A DNA stretch of 24,499 nucleotides from DATBIO01 sp036556965. Lineage in GTDB: Bacteria; Acidobacteriota; Vicinamibacteria; Fen-336. The stretch covers positions 1 to 24,499 of the forward strand of contig DATBIO010000025.1 of NCBI GenBank assembly GCA_036556965.1. The letters run 5' to 3'. Positions 6,652 to 13,255 of this stretch are shown one piece after another. The notes beneath the pieces were generated by a model that was not told the origin of the DNA, searched no databases, and saw only the letters and a program-made list of their open reading frames with translations. Position numbers and translations under genes: made by a program. The stretch's first letter is position 1. Each line of letters opens with the position of its first letter.

Positions 6652-8856
6652 TCAGGGACAGGTGCCCACGTACCCGAGGGCCTTGAGGCGCTCGCAGGTC
6701 TCGTGGTCGAACTTCTCCATCATGCTGCGGCCCGGGGTGAGGGTGAGCCAGACGTGGAGGCCGGGGACGGCGGGGGGCGCGGTGAAGATGTCCTCCGTGC
6801 GCTCCTTCTCCGACTCGATCTCCGGGAGCTGATAGGGCAGGGCGGAGGGGTGGAGGCCCTCCTTGGCGATGAACACGTCGGCCGGCCGTATCTCCCGGCC
6901 GTCGCGGGTCCCCTCCACGAAGACGGGGGCTCCCATGGGACGGATGCTGAAGGCGACCTCGCGCGGGGCTCCGGGCCGCGGGCGCAGGCGCAGGAGCAGC
7001 CGGCGCCCGCTGCCTTCCACCTCGTAGCGGTCCTGGGGGCCGAGGCCGAAGGGCTCCACCCCCTCGATCCAGCCTCCGCTGCGCACGCGCAGCTCCCACA
7101 GGCCGCCGCCGGCCACGCGCAGGTTGTGGCGGAAGGGATTCGTCACCATGCTGGCCTCCACGCCGGCGCGCAGCGTGCGCACGCGGTCGGAGGCGCTCTC
7201 CAGGACGCTGTTCTTCTCCAGGGGGTCACGGGACAGGTCGAAGTACAGCTCGTCGTCCTGCGGGCTGAAGCGGCGGACGTACTTGTCGCGGCCCGTGCGC
7301 ATCCCGTGGGCCACGAACGTGCGGTGGCTGATCTCCGACACCGCCGGCGCCTCCTGCGCCGTCCCCTCGATCACGTGCTGGAGGGGCCGGCCCATGACGG
7401 CGGGGGGCCTGGGCACGGGAAGGCCCTGGCTGTGCAGGACGGTGGGCAGCACGTCCACCACCTGCACCTGCTGCGTCACGCGCCGGCCCGCCCCGGCGCC
7501 CCCCGGCAGCTTCACGAGGAGGGGCACGCGCACCAGCTCGTCGAAGACGCTGCGCCCGTGCAGCCACTGGCCGTGGTCCTGGAACTCCTCCCCGTGGTCG
7601 GCGAGGAAGACGATCAGCGCGTCCTCGAAGAGGCCGCGCGCCGCGAGCTCCCGCACGAAGCGGCCGAACTCCTGGTCGCCGTAGGCGACGTCCCCGTCGT
7701 ACTGCGCGATCATCCGCTCGCGGTCGAGCGGCTCCTTGAAGTCGGTGCGCGGGTCGTTGCCCGGGTTCTCCGGCGTGGGATGGGGCTCGTACTTGCGGTC
7801 GAAGGGCGGGGGCGGGGCATAGGGGACGTGCGGGTCCATGGTGTGCACGTAGAGGAAGGTGGGCAGGCCCCGCCGCGCCTCCACCCAGCGCAACGCCTCG
7901 TCCACCACCCCCGCCGCCTCCACCAGTTTCGAGGGCCGGTTGTCCGCCCCGTGGAGCCCGGCGAAGAAGTCGAAGCCCTGCTCGAAGTTGGTGCCCGCGC
8001 TGTAGATGACCGAGTTGGCGATGGCGGCCCCGGTGGAGTAGCCCTTGGCCTGCAGCATCTCGGGCAGGGTGAGAAGGCCGTCGTCCAGGCGGTCGCGGAG
8101 CTGTACCGCGCGGTGGCGCCCGGGCAGCAGGGAGGTCATGAGCGACGCCACCGAGGGCTTGGTCCACGAGGCGTGGGCGATGGCCTGCTCGAAGAGGACC
8201 GCCTCCCGCGCGAAGCGCTGGAGCTCCGGCGTGGTGTCCCGGTGATAGCCGTAGGGGGTGGTGTGGTCGGCGCGCAGCGTGTCCACCAGGTAGACGACGA
8301 CGAGGGGCGCGGGGCGGCGCTCCGAGGTCAGGGCGGGGGCGCCCCAGTAGGCCATGCGCACGCCCGCGCTCTCGAAGGCGCGCGTCTCCAGCACCAGCTC
8401 GCACGGCCCCGCGTAGCGCGACAGGTCGGCCCGCGCGGGCACCCAGCGGCGGTGCTCCGGCTTGTTGAGCGGGTCCAGGAGAAGGGTCCACACGGTGTCC
8501 TCGCGCCCCTCGCGCGAGACCTTCAGCACGAACTCCACGGGCGGCTCGCCGTGGTGGGCGGGGTCCACGGCCACCGCGAAATCCAGGCGCCCCTGGCGCG
8601 GGACGTCCACCGCGTAGCGGAGGCGGCTGGGCGGAGCGGCGGGCAGCGTGCGCCACATGACGTCGTCCAGGCGCACGGGCCGCCGGGACTGCGAGACCAC
8701 CCAGCTCTTCTCGCGGCCCGCGACCAGCGCCTCCACCAGGCCGCCTTCCCCCTTCAGGAGATCGGTGGGCGCGGCGCCGCGCGCGCAGGCCGCGGCCACG
8801 ACTGCGGCCAGGGCCGCCAGCGGGGAACACCTCAGGAAGGAGCGCAGTCGCTGCAC
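6652..8856 (-). CDS. sulfatase-fold (alkaline phosphatase superfamily) lipoprotein
   Basis: A 734-residue predicted lipoprotein. Starting at the GTG of 8856, a positively charged n-region (MQRLRSFLR) and hydrophobic stretch end in the lipobox-like 'VAAAC', so it should be lipid-anchored. Residues about 30-180 are a beta-rich N-terminal region; the sulfatase fold follows. Metal-site residues are visible: Asp192 in 'YLVDTLRADH' and Asp420-His421 in 'FLADHGEEF', with a further His in 'QWLHG'. The nucleophile site reads T-K-P-S-V with Thr232 where true sulfatases have the Cys/Ser that becomes formylglycine, and Val where they have Arg. That matches Thr-nucleophile relatives such as LtaS-type phosphoglycerol or phosphoethanolamine transferases better than a sulfate ester hydrolase. 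About 170 extra C-terminal residues follow the catalytic domain. A second GTG at 8880 lies between the proposed -35 and -10 and is rejected. Substrate unknown; the divergent neighbour is a GT39-type enzyme. Confidence 0.85.
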   Translation of the reverse strand: MQRLRSFLRCSPLAALAAVVAAACARGAAPTDLLKGEGGLVEALVAGREKSWVVSQSRRPVRLDDVMWRTLPAAPPSRLRYAVDVPRQGRLDFAVAVDPAHHGEPPVEFVLKVSREGREDTVWTLLLDPLNKPEHRRWVPARADLSRYAGPCELVLETRAFESAGVRMAYWGAPALTSERRPAPLVVVYLVDTLRADHTTPYGYHRDTTPELQRFAREAVLFEQAIAHASWTKPSVASLMTSLLPGRHRAVQLRDRLDDGLLTLPEMLQAKGYSTGAAIANSVIYSAGTNFEQGFDFFAGLHGADNRPSKLVEAAGVVDEALRWVEARRGLPTFLYVHTMDPHVPYAPPPPFDRKYEPHPTPENPGNDPRTDFKEPLDRERMIAQYDGDVAYGDQEFGRFVRELAARGLFEDALIVFLADHGEEFQDHGQWLHGRSVFDELVRVPLLVKLPGGAGAGRRVTQQVQVVDVLPTVLHSQGLPVPRPPAVMGRPLQHVIEGTAQEAPAVSEISHRTFVAHGMRTGRDKYVRRFSPQDDELYFDLSRDPLEKNSVLESASDRVRTLRAGVEASMVTNPFRHNLRVAGGGLWELRVRSGGWIEGVEPFGLGPQDRYEVEGSGRRLLLRLRPRPGAPREVAFSIRPMGAPVFVEGTRDGREIRPADVFIAKEGLHPSALPYQLPEIESEKERTEDIFTAPPAVPGLHVWLTLTPGRSMMEKFDHETCERLKALGYVGTCP

Positions 8857-8870
8857 CGCGTAAACGCGCA

Positions 8871-8900
8871 GTTCTAGCACGCCCTCCGTCGCGCCACCAA
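8871..8900 (-). promoter_or_regulatory. Predicted promoter of the sulfatase-fold lipoprotein gene
   Basis: On the minus strand, TTGGTG (8900-8895) and TAGAAC (8876-8871) are 18 bases apart. The -10 ends 14 bases before the GTG at 8856, giving an expected leader of under 10 bases. This position rules out the upstream GTG at 8880 as the start. Confidence 0.45.
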
Positions 8901-8982
8901 GCCCCGGGGCAGGCGCGCGCCGCCCGGCCCGAAGGCCACCGCGACGGCGGCCCCCAAGGCCGGGGGCGGGCGGAGTGCGTGC

Positions 8983-8988
8983 TACGCT
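8983..8988 (+). promoter_or_regulatory. Candidate -10 box (TACGCT) for the GT39-type gene
   Basis: TACGCT ends 10 bases before the ATG at 8999, which has no Shine-Dalgarno. A short-leader start is likely. No -35 could be recognised. The 142-bp gap to the divergent lipoprotein gene holds only these promoter elements. Confidence 0.35.
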
Positions 8989-8998
8989 GCCGCGCTCG

Positions 8999-10321
8999 AT
9001 GCTGCCGCCTTCGACGCCGCCTCCCTGGCGGCGCCTCTGGATGCTCGCCGGCGCCGCCCTGGCCGCGCGCGTCCTCTTCGTCGCCCTGGAGGCCCCCGTG
9101 CCGCCCGTGGCCGACGAGCGCACGTGGGTGGACTCGGCGCGCATCGTCAGCGATGCCCGCGTGGGGTTCTCGCCCCTGCGCAACTCGCTGATCTTCCACC
9201 CGCCCCTCTACACCTACTTCCTGGGCGCCGCCGACGCCCTGCTGGGACTGGAGGGGGCGCGGTGGCTCCAGGCCGTCCTCACCGTGCTCCTGGTGCCCGC
9301 CGTGGGGCGCGTGGCGGGGTTCGCCTTCGGCCCCCGCGCGGGCACCTGGGCCGCGGGCGCCGCCGCCTTCTATCCCGAGCTGGTCTGGTTCTCGGGCCAC
9401 TTCTGGGTCGAGAACGTCTTCATGCTCGCCCTGTGGTGGGCGTTCGAGCGCGCGGTGACCGCCGACCGCACGGGACGGCTGGCGCCCGCGCTGGTGGGCG
9501 GCGTGCTGTGGGGCCTCTCCGTGCTCGCGCGCGAGACGACGCTGTACTTCGCGCCGGTGGCCGCGGCCTGGCTGGCCTGGCGCCCGCGGGAGGCCCGGGG
9601 CTGGGCGCGCGCGGGCGCGTTCCTGGCCACGGCCCTGCTCACGGTGGCGCCGTGGACGTGGCGGAACTGGGTCGTGTTCCGCGCCTTCGTGCCCGTCTCC
9701 ACCGCCGCGGGCCAGAACCTCTTCCAGGGGAACACGCACCTCCCCCGCGACGAGACCTACGTGCTGGTGGACGCCGTGCAGGGCCGGGTGCAGCAGTACC
9801 GCTACGCGCGGGCCATGGGCCTGGCCGCCATCCGCGAGCGCCAGCCCGCCTGGATCCTCGAGAAGCTGCGTGACCAGATGCCCATGTTCTGGGAGGCGGA
9901 GAGCATGGCCCTCATCCACCTCCGGCGCGGCGCCTACGGCCCCGTGCCGGCCTCCCGCGCCCGCCTCGCGGCCGTCGTGATGCTGGCTCCGTACCTCGCC
10001 ACCCTCGCCCTGTTCGTGGTGGGCGTGGGCAAGGCGCCTCCCACGCGCCTGGTCGCCCTGCTCCTGGTCTTCCTCGCCTACTACAACCTCCTGCACATCG
10101 TGGCGCACGGGTTCAACCGCTATCGGCTGCCCGTGATGCCCGTGGTGTTCGCCTTCGCGGCGCACGGGCTCCTGGCCGGCCGCGTGCCCTGGACGCGGGC
10201 CCGGGCGTGGGGAGCGGCGGCGCTGGGACTGGTGATGGCGGCCAGCGTCGTCCCCAGCCTGCGGCGGCAGGCGCGGGAGGACGTCTATCGGGAGGCGCCC
10301 CCGGTCAGCTCTCGCCCTTGA
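8999..10321 (+). CDS. GT39-type (ArnT/PMT-like) polytopic membrane glycosyltransferase
   Basis: A 440-residue inner-membrane protein. The first membrane segment (about 14-31) leads to a periplasmic loop with Asp39-Glu40 in 'VADERTW', the usual place of the catalytic acidic pair in GT-C enzymes using polyprenyl-phosphate sugars. 'FHPPLYTYFLG' follows, like the P-P-L motif of GT39/ArnT proteins. Eight or more further hydrophobic segments are visible, including 'LAPALVGGVLWGLSVLA' and 'AFLATALLTVAPWTW'. 'NWVVFRAFVPVSTAAGQNLFQGN' is typical of this bacterial group. It probably moves a sugar from a lipid carrier to a lipid, glycan or protein in the periplasm; the acceptor is unknown. An in-frame GTG at 8975 is possible, but the -10-like box between it and the ATG favours 8999. 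The 3' end overlaps the convergent response regulator by 17 bases. Confidence 0.82.
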   Translation: MLPPSTPPPWRRLWMLAGAALAARVLFVALEAPVPPVADERTWVDSARIVSDARVGFSPLRNSLIFHPPLYTYFLGAADALLGLEGARWLQAVLTVLLVPAVGRVAGFAFGPRAGTWAAGAAAFYPELVWFSGHFWVENVFMLALWWAFERAVTADRTGRLAPALVGGVLWGLSVLARETTLYFAPVAAAWLAWRPREARGWARAGAFLATALLTVAPWTWRNWVVFRAFVPVSTAAGQNLFQGNTHLPRDETYVLVDAVQGRVQQYRYARAMGLAAIRERQPAWILEKLRDQMPMFWEAESMALIHLRRGAYGPVPASRARLAAVVMLAPYLATLALFVVGVGKAPPTRLVALLLVFLAYYNLLHIVAHGFNRYRLPVMPVVFAFAAHGLLAGRVPWTRARAWGAAALGLVMAASVVPSLRRQAREDVYREAPPVSSRP

Positions 10322-10682
10322 GCAGCGCGAGCAGCGTGTGGGGCTCCACGGGCTTCGTCAGGTGGCGGTCGAAGCCGGCGTCCTCCGCGCGCTTCCTGTC
10401 CTCGTCCTGGCCGAAGCCGGTAAGCGCCACGAGCATGCCGCCGCCCCAGCCCTGCTGTCTCAGCCGTACAGCCACCTCGTAGCCGTCCAGGTCGGGCAGG
10501 CCGATGTCGAGCAGGATGACCACGGGCCGGAAGGTGCGCGCCTCGGCGAGGGCGCTGGCGCCGTCGTGGACCATGCAAGCCTCGTATTCCCAAAGGCGTA
10601 GGAGCTCGAGCAGGGACTCGGCGGCGTCCGCGTTGTCGTCCACGACGAGGACACGGGCAGGCGGGGGAAACCGTGGGCTCAT
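10305..10682 (-). CDS. single-domain response regulator (CheY-like receiver)
   Basis: A 125-residue receiver domain and nothing else. The acidic pocket is 'VLVVDDNAD', the phosphoacceptor is Asp59 in 'LLDIGLPDLDG', the conserved Thr lies in 'VALTGFG', and the Lys in 'HLTKPVEP'. All functional residues are present, so it should be phosphorylated by a histidine kinase encoded elsewhere or by the kinase at 17558. 'DGYEVAVRLR' and 'GFDRHLTKPV' are typical of receivers found with hybrid kinases. It lacks an output domain and would act by protein contact. It lies 23 bases after the GT4 gene but has its own promoter-like sequence and an unusual upstream hairpin. It overlaps the convergent GT39-type gene by 17 bases at its 3' end. 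Confidence 0.92.
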   Translation of the reverse strand: MSPRFPPPARVLVVDDNADAAESLLELLRLWEYEACMVHDGASALAEARTFRPVVILLDIGLPDLDGYEVAVRLRQQGWGGGMLVALTGFGQDEDRKRAEDAGFDRHLTKPVEPHTLLALLKGES

Positions 10683-10695
10683 GGCAGAACGGGAA

Positions 10696-10722
10696 ACTAT
10701 ACCGATTAGGGTGAGGCTTCAA
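10696..10722 (-). promoter_or_regulatory. Predicted promoter of the response regulator gene
   Basis: On the minus strand, TTGAAG (10722-10717) and TATAGT (10701-10696) are 15 bases apart, slightly short for sigma-70. TATAGT matches 5 of 6 positions and ends 13 bases before the ATG. The -35 lies inside the final codons of the GT4 gene and in one arm of the hairpin at 10717-10763. Confidence 0.5.
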
Positions 10723-11893
10723 GGGAAAAATGAGCGTAGGCGGTCTGCACTTTTTCCCTGAAGCGTGCCCGGCTGTAGTCCCGGCCCGCGCGGTCGCGGG
10801 CGGCATCGGCCCGTCGCCGGGCTTCGCCCCGCTCCTCCAGCGACCGCCGGATGCCCGCGGCCAGCGCGGGCGCCTCGGGATCGACCAGGAAGGCGGTTGT
10901 GTCGTCGAGGACCTGGGTGTGCGACGCGATGCGCGTCGCCACGATCGGCTTCCCGGAGGCCATGTACGTGTAGATCTTGAAGGGCGTGTTGAGGCCGGTG
11001 ACGCGCGGCGAGGCCACGATGTCGGCCAGGGCCAGGAAGCCGGGCAGATCGGCGGTGGGACGCGGCCCGCAGAAGACGACGCGGGCGGCGGCGCCCTGGC
11101 GGGCGGCGCGCGCCGCCGCCTCCGCCACGTGCCGCGGGTCGCCGCCCACGATCACGAAGCGCACGCCGGGCAGGAGCGCGGCCGCGTCGAGCAGCAGGTC
11201 CACGCCCTGGTAGGGCTCGAGGTTGCCGGTGTAGAGCACCACCCTGTCCTCCGGCTCCAGGCCCAGCGACGCGCGCAGGGCGCGCATCCGTTCCGGGTCC
11301 ACCGCCTCCGCCCCGTCCACCAGCGGCGGGTCCTCGATCTGGTGCACGCGCGCGCGCGGCGCGCGCGCGCGCACGGAGTCGCTGAGGCTGGCGCACACCG
11401 TGATGACGGCGGCGCTGTGCCGCAGGGCGTGCCGCTCGAGGCGCTCCGCGAGCCAGAGCAGCGGGCCGCGCGTGGCGAAGCCGCCCTCCCGCATCTGGTC
11501 GGGGATGGAGGAGTCCACGTCCATGACCAGGGGCACGCGGAACAGGCGGGCGAGGGGGGCGGCGAGGTGGGCCGCCTCCTCCACGGCGTGCACGACGTCG
11601 TAGCGGCGGGTGGCCATCAGGGCCGCGGCCTGGGCCATGAAGGGGACGTCGAGCAGCGTCTTGCCCAGCGAGGGCCCGGGGCGCACGCGTCCCACGGGCA
11701 GGGGGAGGCTGCGGCGGTGGCGCACGCCGGGCAAGGGCTGGTCCTCGCCCTGCGGGTAGGTGAGAAGGTCCACCTGGTGCCCGAGCTCACCCAGGGCCTC
11801 GAGCATCGCGCGCACGGCCAGCGGAGTGCCCCGGACCTCGAAGAACGGCTGCGGAGCGAGGAAGAGGATGCGCAGCCTGCCGCGCGCGCTCAA
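10706..11893 (-). CDS. GT4-family glycosyltransferase (GT-B fold)
   Basis: A 395-residue cytoplasmic glycosyltransferase. The N-terminal Rossmann half begins 'LRILFLAPQPFFEVRGTPLAV', typical of GT4 enzymes, with 'YDVVHAVEEAAHL' and 'ITVCASLSD' at the acceptor side. The C-terminal donor-binding half has 'VVLYTGNLEPYQGVDLLL', 'FVIVGGDP' and the conserved acidic/Gly region 'NTPFKIYTYMASGKPIVAT'. The TTG start at 11893-11891 overlaps the trxB stop as TTGA and gives an N-terminus that fits the family; no ATG or GTG lies close by. So it is probably translationally coupled to trxB, an unusual pairing. The donor is likely a nucleotide sugar; product unknown. It is followed by the response regulator. 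Confidence 0.87.
   Translation of the reverse strand: MSARGRLRILFLAPQPFFEVRGTPLAVRAMLEALGELGHQVDLLTYPQGEDQPLPGVRHRRSLPLPVGRVRPGPSLGKTLLDVPFMAQAAALMATRRYDVVHAVEEAAHLAAPLARLFRVPLVMDVDSSIPDQMREGGFATRGPLLWLAERLERHALRHSAAVITVCASLSDSVRARAPRARVHQIEDPPLVDGAEAVDPERMRALRASLGLEPEDRVVLYTGNLEPYQGVDLLLDAAALLPGVRFVIVGGDPRHVAEAAARAARQGAAARVVFCGPRPTADLPGFLALADIVASPRVTGLNTPFKIYTYMASGKPIVATRIASHTQVLDDTTAFLVDPEAPALAAGIRRSLEERGEARRRADAARDRAGRDYSRARFREKVQTAYAHFSLEASP
10717..10763 (-). repeat. A/T-rich imperfect inverted repeat at the end of the GT4 gene
   Basis: The arms at 10717-10730 and 10751-10763 pair over 13 bases with one bulged base, around a 20-base loop. It lies in the last coding part of the glycosyltransferase gene and includes the -35-like TTGAAG of the response regulator. 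Runs of five A and five T in the arms stand out in a region that is otherwise nearly all G and C. Confidence 0.6.
11343..11371. repeat. Alternating CG tract inside the GT4 gene
   Basis: Two alternating pyrimidine-purine runs of about 14 and 15 bases, mostly CG, with one phase break at 11356/11357. They encode an Arg/Ala-rich stretch of the glycosyltransferase and could adopt a Z-DNA or cruciform form. It is probably a by-product of high-GC codon use. Confidence 0.3.
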
Positions 11894-12897
11894 GTCCGCG
11901 TGGCGGGCTCGCTGGAGGCCGTCGCGTCCGAGGCCAGGGCGGCGTGCTCGCCGAGGTAGCGCTCGGCGTCGATGGAGGCCATGCACCCGCTGCCCGCGGC
12001 GGTGACGGCCTGCCGGTAGCGGGCGTCGGCCACGTCGCCCGCGGCGAAGACGCCGGGCACGCTGGTCTCCGTCGAGCCCGGCCGCACGCGCAGGTACCCC
12101 AGCCCGTCCATGTCGAGCAGGCCGCGGAAGGGCCCGGTGTTGGGCTCGTGTCCGATGGCCACGAACAGGCCGCCCGCCGCCACCTCCCTCGTGGCGCCCG
12201 TCTTCACGTCGCGCAGCAGGGCGCCCGTCACGCCCTGGCCGGGGCCGCCGAGCACCTTCTCCACCACCGCGTTCCAAATCCATGCGATCTTCGGGTTGGC
12301 CCGGGCGCGCTCCTGCATGATCTTGGAGGCACGCAAGACGTCCCGGCGGTGGACGACGGTCACCTTGCTCGCGAACTTGGTCAGGAAGGTGGCTTCCTCC
12401 ATCGCGGTGTCGCCGCCGCCCACCACCAGCACGTCCTTGCCCTTGTAGAAGAAGCCGTCGCAGGTGGCGCAGGCGGACACGCCGCCGATGCGGGTGCGGA
12501 ACTCGAGCTCCTCGGGCAGGCCCAGCCACTTGGCCCGGGCCCCGGTGGCGATGATCAGCGCGCGGGTGCGGACCTCGCCCTCGCTCAGCCCCAGCACGAA
12601 GGGACGCACGGCGAGGTCCACGCGGCGCAGCACGCCGGACTGGAACTCGGTGCCGAAGCGCGCGGCCTGCTGGCGGAACCGGTCCATCAGCTCCGGGCCC
12701 ATGATTCCCTGGGGGAAGCCGGGGTAGTTGTCCACGTCGGTGGTGAGCATGAGCTGTCCGCCGGGCAGGTCGGTGGCGTCGTCGCCGCCTCCTCCTTCCA
12801 CCACCAGGGGCTCGAGGTTGGCGCGCGAGGCGTAGAGGGCGGCGGTGAGGCCGGCGGGTCCGGAACCGAGGATGACGACCTGGCGGGGCGCGCTCAT
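11890..12897 (-). CDS. trxB: thioredoxin reductase
   Basis: A 335-residue NADPH-dependent FAD enzyme that keeps thioredoxin reduced. The FAD-binding motif GSGPAG is near residue 12, the redox-active pair is Cys143 and Cys146 in 'CATCDGFF', the NADPH motif is 'VVGGGDTAMEEA', and the C-terminal FAD motif is 'GVFAAGDVAD'. It is slightly longer than usual (about 315-320) because of a Gly/Asp-rich insert near residue 35 and a C-terminal tail rich in Ala, Ser and Thr. The ATG is the only one that opens the FAD motif correctly; an ATG nine bases upstream is in another frame and hits a stop at once. Promoter elements lie just upstream. The stop overlaps the TTG start of the GT4 gene. Activity as thioredoxin reductase is well supported; no thioredoxin gene is in the window. 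Confidence 0.95.
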   Translation of the reverse strand: MSAPRQVVILGSGPAGLTAALYASRANLEPLVVEGGGGDDATDLPGGQLMLTTDVDNYPGFPQGIMGPELMDRFRQQAARFGTEFQSGVLRRVDLAVRPFVLGLSEGEVRTRALIIATGARAKWLGLPEELEFRTRIGGVSACATCDGFFYKGKDVLVVGGGDTAMEEATFLTKFASKVTVVHRRDVLRASKIMQERARANPKIAWIWNAVVEKVLGGPGQGVTGALLRDVKTGATREVAAGGLFVAIGHEPNTGPFRGLLDMDGLGYLRVRPGSTETSVPGVFAAGDVADARYRQAVTAAGSGCMASIDAERYLGEHAALASDATASSEPATRT

Positions 12898-12903
12898 GGC
12901 GTC

Positions 12904-12933
12904 ATTTTGGGCCGCGGGCAGCGCCACTGTCGA
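12904..12933 (-). promoter_or_regulatory. Predicted trxB promoter
   Basis: On the minus strand TCGACA (12933-12928; 5 of 6 matches to TTGACA) is followed after 18 bases by CAAAAT (12909-12904), which ends 6 bases before the ATG. No Shine-Dalgarno is present, so the mRNA is probably leaderless. Confidence 0.5.
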
Positions 12934-12949
12934 ACACGCCGCCGCGCCG

Positions 12950-12979
12950 TTGACTCCGCCGTCCCCCGGGGGGTACGGT
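12950..12979 (+). promoter_or_regulatory. Predicted promoter of the 78-aa protein gene
   Basis: TTGACT (12950-12955; 5 of 6) and TACGGT (12974-12979) are 18 bases apart. The -10 ends 6 bases before the GTG at 12986, a leaderless arrangement. The -35 is 16 bases from the -35 of trxB, back to back. Confidence 0.55.
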
Positions 12980-12985
12980 CGCGGC

Positions 12986-13222
12986 GTGCCGCCCTCTCCG
13001 CGCATCGACGCGATCCTCTCCACGCTGAACGCCACCGAGGTGGGCACCCTCGACAGCATCGCCGCCAAGATGCGCCAGGTCCAGGAGGAGCTGGCCGCCC
13101 TCGGCCAGCCGGCCCTGGCCGAGCGGGCGGGCGAGTCCATCGACGCCCTCGGCCGCGGCGACCTCGCCGAGTTCAAGCGCGGCCGCGCGTTCCTCCAGAG
13201 CAAGATCGGCCATCTCCGTTAG
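12986..13222 (+). CDS. small conserved-looking helical protein, function unknown
   Basis: A 78-residue soluble protein predicted to be almost fully helical, with charged and hydrophobic residues in heptad-like spacing: 'TEVGTLDSIAAKMRQVQEEL', 'LAERAGESIDAL', 'LAEFKRGRAFLQSKIGHLR'. I do not recognise a named domain. It has a good promoter and leaderless-type start, and no competing gene on the other strand, so it is very likely expressed. It is divergent from trxB and 33 bases ahead of the FAD-linked oxidase, so it may be co-transcribed with the latter. Small helical proteins ending in a similar 'SKxGHLR' tail seem familiar to me from other GC-rich soil bacteria, but that is recollection, not evidence from this sequence. 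Confidence 0.7.
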   Translation: MPPSPRIDAILSTLNATEVGTLDSIAAKMRQVQEELAALGQPALAERAGESIDALGRGDLAEFKRGRAFLQSKIGHLR

Positions 13223-13255
13223 GCGGCCGCCGATGCACTCCGCAGCGCCCTCCTG

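Noticed and set aside
8857..8880. GTG at 8880 as the start of the sulfatase-fold lipoprotein
   Set aside because: GGAGGG ends only one base before it, too close to act as a ribosome binding site. The codon lies between the predicted -35 and -10, and the downstream GTG gives a normal lipoprotein signal.
7226..10165. Open frame of about 980 codons on the minus strand, and the plus-strand frame at 6703-8877
   Set aside because: Both are shadows of the lipoprotein and GT39-type genes in other frames. They have low-complexity composition, no start signal, and no family motif.
11343..11371. Alternating CG tract considered as a recombination or regulatory site
   Set aside because: It encodes an Arg/Ala stretch in the glycosyltransferase, and similar shorter CG runs occur elsewhere (for example near 3160), so composition explains it.
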